DNA of 22,567 nucleotides, taken from positions 1-22,567 of IMG/VR virus record IMGVR_UViG_3300025168_000730, one strand, 5' to 3'. The notes below the pieces were generated by a model, which was given only the letters and a program-made list of their open reading frames with translations, was not told where the DNA came from and did no database searches. Numbering within the stretch: position 1 is the first letter of the stretch; every line of letters begins with the position of its first letter. Made by a program: the position numbers and the translations under genes. Below are positions 1 through 5,969 of this stretch, in pieces. Source of the stretch: a virus.

Positions 1-1278
1 AACCGTTCCCAAAGATAGCACCTTGATGCTAACATTGGATGTGTCCATTCTAATTGGGAAGACAACTCCATCGAGACCATTTCTGTTCTTCGCGACGTAT
101 ATCCTACCCTTATTCACCTTCTTGTCCTCAATTGTTCTGGAAATGGTGAAGATAAAATCAGCCACAAAGCATTTGTTAAACGCTTCTGATATTGCTTCCA
201 GTGTAACGATTTCAGCATTCAATCCACTTCGGTTAGTTTGCGAGGCTGTCCAGATTGGACACTCAAAGACCTGAGATAAACCACGGAGTTCTTCGTAAAT
301 AGATTCCAAATCGTGTCTTTTCTCATTTGATTTGCGATTAATTACTGGTCGCAACAAATCAGCATAGTCAACGATGATCATATCAACTTTAATTCCTCTG
401 GATTTTATTCGTTCCAGATGATTCTTAATCGTGGTAGTGGTCGCTGATTTGGTTGGATACTCCTTGATAATTACATTACCTTCAATATCTTTAACCTTTT
501 CATGAATCTGCTCCTTAAATTGGAACATCTCTTTTAATTTTAATCCAGTAATGCAACTATCATAACGACCAGCGATAGATGTCTCAGCCATCTCAAGAGT
601 ATAATGAATGACCGTCTTGCCCTGCTTTACTGCTTGCGCTCCGAGATGTACCAGAGCCATAGATTTACCAGCCCCAGTTGGAGCAATAACAACACCCAAC
701 TCTCCATTTCCTAGCCCACCTTTACAAATCGCATCGATTTCTTTCCAACCTGTTGTGATTGGATCTCTTTGTTTAATCTTGAATCTCTCTTCAAAGTCTA
801 GCTTATAGTCGTAACCAAAGTTAATATCCGTGCCTAGCTTTAAAGCCTCGTTGATAACCGTGCTAATCTCATCAAACGATGAGCGATTAAGAAGCTTCAC
901 TGACCTCATCATTGCTTCTTTCAGTTTCTGCTTCTTGCAGAAGTCAAGCGATGTTTCCTTAACGTAGTCACAATCCTCAACAATGGAGGCGTCTTTCAGT
1001 ACACTAAGCAAGTATTCTTTAGCTTGCTCCTTTACAACATCGTCATCAATATTGTTTCTGATTAGCGTTGCCATAATCTTAAGAGAAGGGTATACCTCAT
1101 ACTTCTCTTTGTATTGATAAATACTGCGAACTATTGATTGGAGATACTTGTACTCCAAGAAGTTCACATCTAAAACTTCGCCCAGTTGATCTGCGAAGAC
1201 TCGTTCAGTCAAAATCAGGTAAGTCAGCTTATCTTGAAATGTCTTACCAAACTTTGAGAAATCCGTTTTTTCTGTCAT
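1..1278 (-). CDS. dnaB: DnaB/gp41-like replicative DNA helicase, C-terminus cut by window edge
   Basis: I translated this frame by hand. It opens with ATG at 1276-1278 and stays open for 426 codons to the window edge, so the C-terminus is missing. A RecA-type ATPase core is clear: Walker A APTGAGKS at residues 199-206, YTLEM at 226-230 (the FSLEM position of DnaB), Walker B IIVDYADLL at 301-309, TASQTNR at 344-350, and AKNRNG at 396-401, the DnaB arginine-finger region. The first 150 or so residues look helical and match the N-terminal domain only loosely. The expected role is hexameric 5'-3' unwinding at the phage replication fork. The ATG overlaps the stop of the upstream membrane-protein gene as ATGA, and an AAGGA lies just before it, which suggests translational coupling. 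It is the last visible gene of an operon with the FEN-type exonuclease. Confidence 0.9.
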   Translation of the reverse strand, partial: MTEKTDFSKFGKTFQDKLTYLILTERVFADQLGEVLDVNFLEYKYLQSIVRSIYQYKEKYEVYPSLKIMATLIRNNIDDDVVKEQAKEYLLSVLKDASIVEDCDYVKETSLDFCKKQKLKEAMMRSVKLLNRSSFDEISTVINEALKLGTDINFGYDYKLDFEERFKIKQRDPITTGWKEIDAICKGGLGNGELGVVIAPTGAGKSMALVHLGAQAVKQGKTVIHYTLEMAETSIAGRYDSCITGLKLKEMFQFKEQIHEKVKDIEGNVIIKEYPTKSATTTTIKNHLERIKSRGIKVDMIIVDYADLLRPVINRKSNEKRHDLESIYEELRGLSQVFECPIWTASQTNRSGLNAEIVTLEAISEAFNKCFVADFIFTISRTIEDKKVNKGRIYVAKNRNGLDGVVFPIRMDTSNVSIKVLSLGTV

Positions 1279-1556
1279 TTTCCTTCCAGTAATCTATATT
1301 CTCTCGCCCATTCTTCTACTTGCTCTTTCGTGGGCTTCCTATCCTGCTTTCCCCCTCTAAACATCTGGTATCCAGAAAGCAGGACGCTAATTGCAATAAA
1401 GGTAGCATACACTACTAACATCCATTTTGCAAGCACTAAGTTAACGAAGAATGTAAAAAAGGTCATGAAGCCCACGACCTTCCCTAAGATAAAGAACACT
1501 GATGCTAATTTCGTCAGTGTTGATAAGCTCTCCCAAAACCCTTCTTGTTCTTCCAA
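1275..1556 (-). CDS. small two-span membrane protein of unknown function
   Basis: The 93-residue product has a short acidic N-terminus, a long hydrophobic stretch at about residues 17-43, a second at about 45-62, and a charged C-terminal tail rich in Lys, Arg and Glu. This predicts two membrane helices. The start is TTG at 1554-1556, directly after the TAG stop of the exonuclease gene. An AGGAGG about eight bases upstream supports this start and no nearby ATG competes. Its stop overlaps the helicase ATG (ATGA), so all three genes should be co-translated. I do not recognise the family. The position between exonuclease and helicase invites ideas such as anchoring replication at the membrane, but nothing in the sequence shows that. 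Confidence 0.7.
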   Translation of the reverse strand: MEEQEGFWESLSTLTKLASVFFILGKVVGFMTFFTFFVNLVLAKWMLVVYATFIAISVLLSGYQMFRGGKQDRKPTKEQVEEWAREYRLLEGK

Positions 1557-2525
1557 CTACTTGCCCTCCTTGCTCTCAACCGTTATTCTGTTGAAAAGTG
1601 TGAATAGATCGTTCCAGTCATAAGCACCGAAACCATCCTCAATCATCATAGCCCTAACACCAGTTTTATTAAAGGCAAGTTCTGGATTGCCTACCATTCG
1701 CCTAATGTATTGAGCGCTTTGGGCTGAGATGCAAGGCACATACAACTGCATCATCTTGTAGTTCTTTTCTATTAGTTCTCTCTTCTCGATGATATTCTTA
1801 TACACTTTGAGTTTGCTTTCAACACCTTCGGCATAGTCAACTAGGTCTTGTATTGTATACGATTTTTCATCAGAAAGGAAAGGAAATCGCTTAGATACAG
1901 TCGGCAAACCCGCTCCGCCAACACCGGGAAGGTTGTCGCTCTTGTCCCCCGCGATTGCTCTCGCAAGTGCGAAGTTTGTTGGGTGGATCTCAAACTGCTC
2001 CAAGATCCTCTTCTTGTTGAGGATTTGTTTTTGGATTGGTCTGTATAGAATAGTTGTGTCGTCGCACAACTGGATGAAGTCTTTGTCTGAACTTAGGATA
2101 ATCTTGTGGTGTTCGGACAAGGTTTGGGACTGGGAGACCAACGCGATAATGTCGTCAGCCTCCACATTCTCAACATAAGACTGCAAGATAGGCATCTCGT
2201 TTAGATACTCGATGATCCTTTCCTGTTGCCAGTTCTTATTATCCTCCTGCTCGCCAGCAGTCATATTGTGTATGTCTCGATTGAGACGCACCGGCTTCCT
2301 ACCTGCCTTGTAGTTCTTGTCCATACTCTTTCGTCTTTGAGAGCCACCGTCCCAAGCAACAAAGATTAGGTCTGGATTGATTATTCTACATACAGCTTGT
2401 AGTGATTTGATGAAACCCTTGGTGCCTCCGATTGGTTGTCCGTTAGTGGACAGGCTAGGGTCTACAATGTAATTCCTCATAAAGAGGTTTAGTGCGTCAA
2501 TTAATAATACTCTTCTATTCTTCAT
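1557..2525 (-). CDS. rnh: FEN-type 5'-3' exonuclease / RNase H-like
   Basis: The 322-residue protein has the ordered acidic motifs of the FEN/5'-3' exonuclease family: LLIDALNLFMR near the N-terminus (D10), AWDGG (D59), NYKAGRKP at 71-78, VEADDIIA at 121-128 (E122, D124, D125), SSDKDFIQL at 145-153 (D147, D149), and GDKSDNLPGVGG at 193-204 (D194, D197, then the helix-hairpin-helix-like DNA-binding turn). Family members such as T4 RNase H remove RNA primers and 5' flaps from lagging-strand fragments using two metal ions. All expected acidic residues appear to be present, so it should be active. The start overlaps the end of the small acidic gene by 11 bases, and the stop abuts the TTG start of the membrane protein, giving a tight replication operon. 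Confidence 0.9.
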   Translation of the reverse strand: MKNRRVLLIDALNLFMRNYIVDPSLSTNGQPIGGTKGFIKSLQAVCRIINPDLIFVAWDGGSQRRKSMDKNYKAGRKPVRLNRDIHNMTAGEQEDNKNWQQERIIEYLNEMPILQSYVENVEADDIIALVSQSQTLSEHHKIILSSDKDFIQLCDDTTILYRPIQKQILNKKRILEQFEIHPTNFALARAIAGDKSDNLPGVGGAGLPTVSKRFPFLSDEKSYTIQDLVDYAEGVESKLKVYKNIIEKRELIEKNYKMMQLYVPCISAQSAQYIRRMVGNPELAFNKTGVRAMMIEDGFGAYDWNDLFTLFNRITVESKEGK

Positions 2526-2700
2526 ACTCCAACTCGATGCCTAAGTCTTTGAGGATTTTTTCAAGTTCCTCATTTAACTTGTCTTCGTCGTTGGAGTTAA
2601 CATAATTGTGTTCTTCTAGAGCAGTTATATAGTAGAAAGCTTCTTCGATTAAATCTTTCTTCTCTTCTAACTTTTCTCTAAGGCTAGCATGGTCATTCAT
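2515..2700 (-). CDS. small acidic helical protein, unknown
   Basis: This 61-residue protein is rich in Glu, Asp, Lys and Leu and looks wholly alpha-helical, with a likely coiled-coil pattern across residues 5-35 and 40-60. The ATG at 2698-2700 has a GGAGG about nine bases upstream. It is the first gene after a near-consensus promoter and overlaps the exonuclease start by 11 bases, so it probably helps load ribosomes on the exonuclease gene. I do not recognise the family. Small acidic first-operon proteins in phages may be regulators or DNA mimics, but that is speculation here. Confidence 0.7.
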   Translation of the reverse strand: MNDHASLREKLEEKKDLIEEAFYYITALEEHNYVNSNDEDKLNEELEKILKDLGIELEYEE

Positions 2701-2772
2701 AGTAAAGCCCTCCTTAGTCTTTTAGAACATAACTATGTTGGTTTTGCTTTTTTGCCTCCAACGATTTGAATT

Positions 2773-2801
2773 ATTTTAACAGAGTAGGATAGGAAAGTCA
2801 A
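2773..2801 (-). promoter_or_regulatory. sigma70-type promoter for the exonuclease-helicase operon
   Basis: Read on the minus strand, TTGACT (2801-2796) is followed by a 17-base spacer and TAAAAT (2778-2773). The -35 box matches consensus at 5 of 6 positions and the -10 box at 5 of 6. It lies in the 107-base gap after the secreted-protein gene and upstream of the acidic protein gene. The -35 box is embedded in TCTTGACTTTC, the same 11 bases as in the promoter at 5105-5133. Confidence 0.75.
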
Positions 2802-2807
2802 GAGATT

Positions 2808-3137
2808 TTAGTGATGGTGGGAGTATTTTTTCTTTTTGTATTTCTTATACTTCTTGTACTTCTTGTACTTTTTCTTGTGCTTCTTTTTGAAATACTTCTT
2901 CTTATACTTCTTCTTGTATTTCTTATAGTGGCTATGCCCCTTGTACTTATAGAGGTGGCTATGATAGTGCTTACTGTGGGTGTGCCAGTAATAATCATAC
3001 ACAACATAGTACGAAGGGTGTACGACGTAATGATCTTCGTATTCATAGTGAGGGTTGTGGTGTTTTGTGGTAGGGTGGGCGAAAGCGCAGCCCGAGAAGA
3101 CCGATAAGAATAAAGATAGGGTGATGATTCTTTGCAT
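2808..3137 (-). CDS. secreted Lys/Tyr/His-rich low-complexity protein, unknown
   Basis: The 109-residue product begins with a clear export signal (MQRI, hydrophobic LSLFLSVFSG, then CAFA). Cleavage after AFA at residue 20 fits signal peptidase I; the FSGC at 14-17 is a poorer lipobox, so a lipoprotein is possible but less likely. Residues 21-70 are dominated by His and Tyr (for example HTHSKHYHSHLY). Residues 71-106 are almost only Lys and Tyr in KKYKKK-like repeats, and the protein ends HHH. The mature chain is therefore strongly basic and potentially metal-binding. GGAGG lies eight bases upstream of the ATG. Other frames over the repeat are open only because of its biased composition; this frame is the one with both a signal peptide and a good ribosome-binding site. 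I do not recognise the family. Confidence 0.75.
   Translation of the reverse strand: MQRIITLSLFLSVFSGCAFAHPTTKHHNPHYEYEDHYVVHPSYYVVYDYYWHTHSKHYHSHLYKYKGHSHYKKYKKKYKKKYFKKKHKKKYKKYKKYKKYKKKKYSHHH
2820..2927 (-). repeat. degenerate AAGAAGTA-type repeat coding for a Lys-Tyr tract
   Basis: On the minus strand this stretch is almost entirely AAG, AAA and TAT/TAC codons, giving repeats such as AAGAAGTAT and AAGTACAAG. It encodes residues 71-106 of the secreted protein. The irregular unit length suggests slippage growth constrained by protein composition. Confidence 0.7.
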
Positions 3138-3146
3138 GATTAAAAC

Positions 3147-3169
3147 CTCCGTTCTCTTATTAGACGGAG
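3147..3169 (-). promoter_or_regulatory. leader hairpin overlapping the ribosome-binding site of the secreted-protein gene
   Basis: On the minus strand CTCCGT (3169-3164) pairs with ACGGAG (3152-3147) across an 11-base loop. Four bases of the GGAGG ribosome-binding site (3150-3146) fall in the 3' arm, so folding would hide it. The hairpin sits in the 43-base gap after the recombinase gene. Only four T residues follow, so it is a poor terminator. Confidence 0.45.
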
Positions 3170-3180
3170 ACTATATTCAT

Positions 3181-4281
3181 TTATTCATCTTTTTCTTCAT
3201 AAAAGTCTTCGGCTTTGCCTAGGCGCTTGTCGAACTTCTGGATGACTTCTTCGTCCATAACATCGTAGACACGCTGTTTAAACACTGGGTCAGTCATCTT
3301 TTCATCCCACTTGGATGGCTGGAACTTTACAACTTTACCGTCGCCCATCTCCAAGGAATACCAAGCACCAGCACTACTCATATAGTTTGAGCCCTTGATA
3401 GCCTCGAACAAACTTTGATCGTCTTGGACACCGATGTCGTCGGTACCCCATAAGATTTTAAAGTTACATTGCCGACCTTGTGTTCCGAACCTGCTCTTCT
3501 CCAACTTGACCTTGACCTCGGAGCCAATACGGAAACCGCTATCGTCAAGGACGAAAGAAGCCTTAGCCTTTCTACCTGTAAGCCAGACACGCAAAGAATA
3601 TGCGTAGATCATAGCCTTACCACCGGGAGTGACATAGGGGGTAGTCATCGCCTCGCTTGGGCTTCTGGTGATGTTGCTCTTCAATTGATTGAGCACCAAG
3701 AAGGTTGATTGGCTGTTAGCAATCGGTACAGTCAGCTTGGACATACCCTTAGCCAAGATCCTCGCCTTCACTGCCATGGAAGACTGTGGATTAAAGTCTC
3801 CTTCCACGTCGGAAATAGCAGGTGTAAGAGCAAGAGAATCCCAAATGAAAAGCATACGATTTTCATTGTTAACCAATAGATCTTCGATAGTTTCCAAGAC
3901 AAACTCAACAGACTGAGCTTGAACATAAAGAATAGTTTCAACATGACACCCTGCCCTCTCCAAAAAAGTTGGATCAATGGCGGATTCAGAATCAAAATAG
4001 ATTACATCAATGCCCATCTTTTGAGCGTTAGCAGCGACCTGAGCAGCCATATAAGACTTACCAGTTGCTTCCAGACCTGCGATCTCAGTTACTTTACCGA
4101 CTGGAACACCAGCCAGTTTCCCTTTGCAAATAATAGAATCTAGCCACCTAGACCCTGTTGGAATCCAATCATTAACCTGAGTTGGATTCTCTTCATTGAG
4201 GTTATGTGCTACGGTCATCCCTGCGCGTTTGTTAATCAACTTACGCATGTCAGCCATAGACAACTTGCCTGCCTTAGCCAT
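3181..4281 (-). CDS. uvsX: UvsX/RecA-like recombinase
   Basis: The 366-residue protein has the RecA/UvsX core in order: Walker A GLEATGKS at residues 69-76, the VIYFDSESAIDP strand at 93-104, Walker B-like MLFIWDSLAL at 143-152 with D148, NQLKSNI at 198-204 in the region before loop 2, and the conserved PGGKA at 219-223. Proteins of this family form ATP-dependent filaments on single-stranded DNA, pair homologous DNA and support recombination-dependent phage replication. Length is close to T4 UvsX. The acidic C-terminus resembles that of other recombinases. AAGGAG at 4287-4292 precedes the ATG. It lies directly downstream of the gp32-like gene, its expected partner, but behind an intrinsic terminator, so it depends on read-through or on a promoter I cannot see. 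Confidence 0.92.
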   Translation of the reverse strand: MAKAGKLSMADMRKLINKRAGMTVAHNLNEENPTQVNDWIPTGSRWLDSIICKGKLAGVPVGKVTEIAGLEATGKSYMAAQVAANAQKMGIDVIYFDSESAIDPTFLERAGCHVETILYVQAQSVEFVLETIEDLLVNNENRMLFIWDSLALTPAISDVEGDFNPQSSMAVKARILAKGMSKLTVPIANSQSTFLVLNQLKSNITRSPSEAMTTPYVTPGGKAMIYAYSLRVWLTGRKAKASFVLDDSGFRIGSEVKVKLEKSRFGTQGRQCNFKILWGTDDIGVQDDQSLFEAIKGSNYMSSAGAWYSLEMGDGKVVKFQPSKWDEKMTDPVFKQRVYDVMDEEVIQKFDKRLGKAEDFYEEKDE

Positions 4282-4294
4282 TGTATCTCCTTAT

Positions 4295-4322
4295 AAAAAA
4301 GTAGGGGGGCTTGCGCCCCCCT
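4295..4322 (-). terminator. intrinsic terminator after the gp32-like gene
   Basis: On the minus strand AGGGGGGC (4322-4315) pairs perfectly with GCCCCCCT (4310-4303) across a four-base loop. After two bases a run of six T follows (4300-4295). It begins four bases after the gp32-like stop codon and ends just before the recombinase ribosome-binding site. Confidence 0.85.
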
Positions 4323-4325
4323 TGG

Positions 4326-5075
4326 TTATCCTGCCAGTTCTTTGAGAGCAGCTTCAACGTCATTGGAGGGTTCTGCTTTCCCTCCATACTTTGAAGACTC
4401 GACCGAGACCGATTCTGCATCTACCTCAGAATTGAGGAACTCATCAAGAATGCCTTGCACATCTTGAGTGGACTTACGCTCGAAAAGTGTGTCCAAGTCT
4501 GGGACAGTGGTAACAATCTCCTGACATGCTTCATCGCCATCTTCACATAGTGGGGAGGATTTACGTCGTGGCTGCACCTTCGTTTGAGGATACATCATGC
4601 CGGGAGCTTTCCCATAAGCAAGAACAAGGTCTGTTCCTTCATTTGGGTCAGTAATATCACCATAGTCTGGATTAAGAACCAGACTGAGAAGTGTTTCGTA
4701 TACGGTCTTTCCGTATCCCCACACCTTAACACCTTCAGCTTCTTGTCCACGAACGAGGACAGGAGAGAAGAAGCGCTGGCGAGCGAAGAGGGTTTTTGCC
4801 TGCGTTACACTTTCGTTAGACCCTTCGTTAAAAAGTTTCGTAGCGAAGTTGCACACAGGACAATCGTCCCCAAAGTTGCGCTTCGGACAAAGGAAGCCAG
4901 AATTGCTTCCTAGGTTGTAGTGAAAGTGATGCTCCTTGAAGGGATCCTCATCTGGTGATGGTAGGATGCGGATAACATTTTCCCCGTCCTGTGGTCGCCA
5001 GAAGTCAGACTTCTTTCCACCCTTGTTTTGAGCAGCACTAAGTTTCTGTTTCATTTTATCAAGATTAATACCCAT
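4326..5075 (-). CDS. gp32: gp32-like single-stranded DNA-binding protein
   Basis: The 249-residue protein matches the T4 gp32 layout. A short basic N-terminal segment (residues 6-22) is followed by an OB-type core carrying a zinc site: H50/H52, then C63, C72 and C75, close in spacing to the His-Cys-Cys-Cys site of T4 gp32. Aromatic and basic residues such as FWRP and RRFFSP fit the DNA cleft. The last 50 residues are acidic, as expected for the tail that recruits other replication proteins. It is shorter than T4 gp32 (301 aa). Its role would be coating single-stranded DNA in replication and recombination. The ATG has CTCCTT (AAGGAG) at 5081-5086. Its own promoter and terminator make it a one-gene unit, which suits a protein needed in large amounts. 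Confidence 0.9.
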   Translation of the reverse strand: MGINLDKMKQKLSAAQNKGGKKSDFWRPQDGENVIRILPSPDEDPFKEHHFHYNLGSNSGFLCPKRNFGDDCPVCNFATKLFNEGSNESVTQAKTLFARQRFFSPVLVRGQEAEGVKVWGYGKTVYETLLSLVLNPDYGDITDPNEGTDLVLAYGKAPGMMYPQTKVQPRRKSSPLCEDGDEACQEIVTTVPDLDTLFERKSTQDVQGILDEFLNSEVDAESVSVESSKYGGKAEPSNDVEAALKELAG

Positions 5076-5104
5076 TTTTTCTCCTTTTTAAAAATTATAC
5101 ACAC

Positions 5105-5133
5105 ATTATAAAACAACTAATATTGAAAGTCAA
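5105..5133 (-). promoter_or_regulatory. near-consensus sigma70-type promoter for the gp32-like gene
   Basis: On the minus strand TTGACT (5133-5128) is followed by exactly 17 bases and then TATAAT (5110-5105), a full -10 match. The -35 box overlaps the last bases of the upstream tubulin-like gene. It shares TCTTGACTTTC with the promoter at 2773-2801. Confidence 0.85.
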
Positions 5134-5969
5134 GAACTTTTTTCATTTTGTATCTCTGATGTGCTTTCAATGAAATAAGCGTATTTGTCTGAGTATTGAG
5201 TAGAGAACACACCGTAGGATACTTTTACTTCCTTTTCTTGTGGTGTATCTTTTACTTGGCTCATTATCTTACTCATCAAAGTTTTATCAGTTTTTAGTTC
5301 CGTTTCAGGAATAGCGTAATAATAACGCTTTTCCTTTGCGTTGTCAAGAGAAAAAAACGGACTTTCTTCGCCTGTTTCTGGATTTAAGATGCCGAAAGTT
5401 GAAATGCGGCAGATGTTTTTTGGATCGGATAGGGTTCCAACAATTGGTTTGGTATGGTTAAAGATGTTTATCATATGGATTGTTGCGGCGATAACTTCGT
5501 TTAAGCTATCGTAATAGCCCATAATAGGTGCTCCGCCTAAGATTTTATCTACCTGCTGGTTATCAATGGCGTAGAACTGCTTGAAAACACCAGATCTAGT
5601 GTATTGTTGTAGAGCACCGAAGACTACGTTGGTTTGCAATCTCCTAGTATCCGATAGTGTATCTACGTCCGGGTGAACATAGAGGATGCTTATTTCGCCC
5701 TTGCCGTGTAACTGCTCCAACACACGCAGGGCAGCGCCAGAAATAATGCTAGATCCTGCCACAATAAAAAGTATATCGCCCTCGACTTCCCTTAGTTGGT
5801 CACCTATGTCTGGAAAACTGCTTTCATACTGTTCTGGGTGGGCGCATTCTGGCACACGAATAGTTGATCCCTCTTCGTGATCGATTGTGATTACCTTGTA
5901 TTGTGGATGCTTTGCAAAGGCTTTTGTTAATTTATAGCCAGCAGACCCTAGTCCAATTAATATATCCAT
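5130..5969 (-). CDS. putative tubulin/FtsZ-superfamily-like protein, divergent
   Basis: The 279-residue protein starts with a Rossmann-like strand and glycine loop, ILIGLGSAGYKL (residues 3-14), followed by VITIDHEE (26-33), as at the FtsZ/tubulin N-terminus. At 64-85 it has GDILFIVAGSSIISGAALRV, which lines up by eye with the FtsZ FVTAGMGGGTGTGAAPVV region, though the signature is degenerate (GSSIISGAA). Next come an ISILYVHP strand, a helix and FYAIDNQQV (132-140), where FtsZ has IVIPNDRL, then a long helix and KPIVGTLSD (174-182) where FtsZ has its catalytic T7 loop. The C-terminal third is less clear. The similarity is my own pattern match, not a search result; another Rossmann-type nucleotide-binding protein is possible. 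It overlaps the polymerase gene by 13 bases, so it belongs to the replication operon. Confidence 0.6.
   Translation of the reverse strand: MDILIGLGSAGYKLTKAFAKHPQYKVITIDHEEGSTIRVPECAHPEQYESSFPDIGDQLREVEGDILFIVAGSSIISGAALRVLEQLHGKGEISILYVHPDVDTLSDTRRLQTNVVFGALQQYTRSGVFKQFYAIDNQQVDKILGGAPIMGYYDSLNEVIAATIHMINIFNHTKPIVGTLSDPKNICRISTFGILNPETGEESPFFSLDNAKEKRYYYAIPETELKTDKTLMSKIMSQVKDTPQEKEVKVSYGVFSTQYSDKYAYFIESTSEIQNEKSS

Noticed and set aside
2720-2750. AACAT-AGTT-ATGTT inverted repeat in the leader of the acidic protein gene
   Set aside because: Five A/T-rich base pairs, no T run and no overlap with the ribosome-binding site; too weak to call a terminator or switch.
2798-3107. Long open frames on both strands over the secreted-protein gene (82 and 98 codons)
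   Set aside because: They arise from the low-complexity repeat, which lacks stop codons in several frames; they have no good ribosome-binding site and their translations are Arg/Thr- or Leu/Val-biased shadows.
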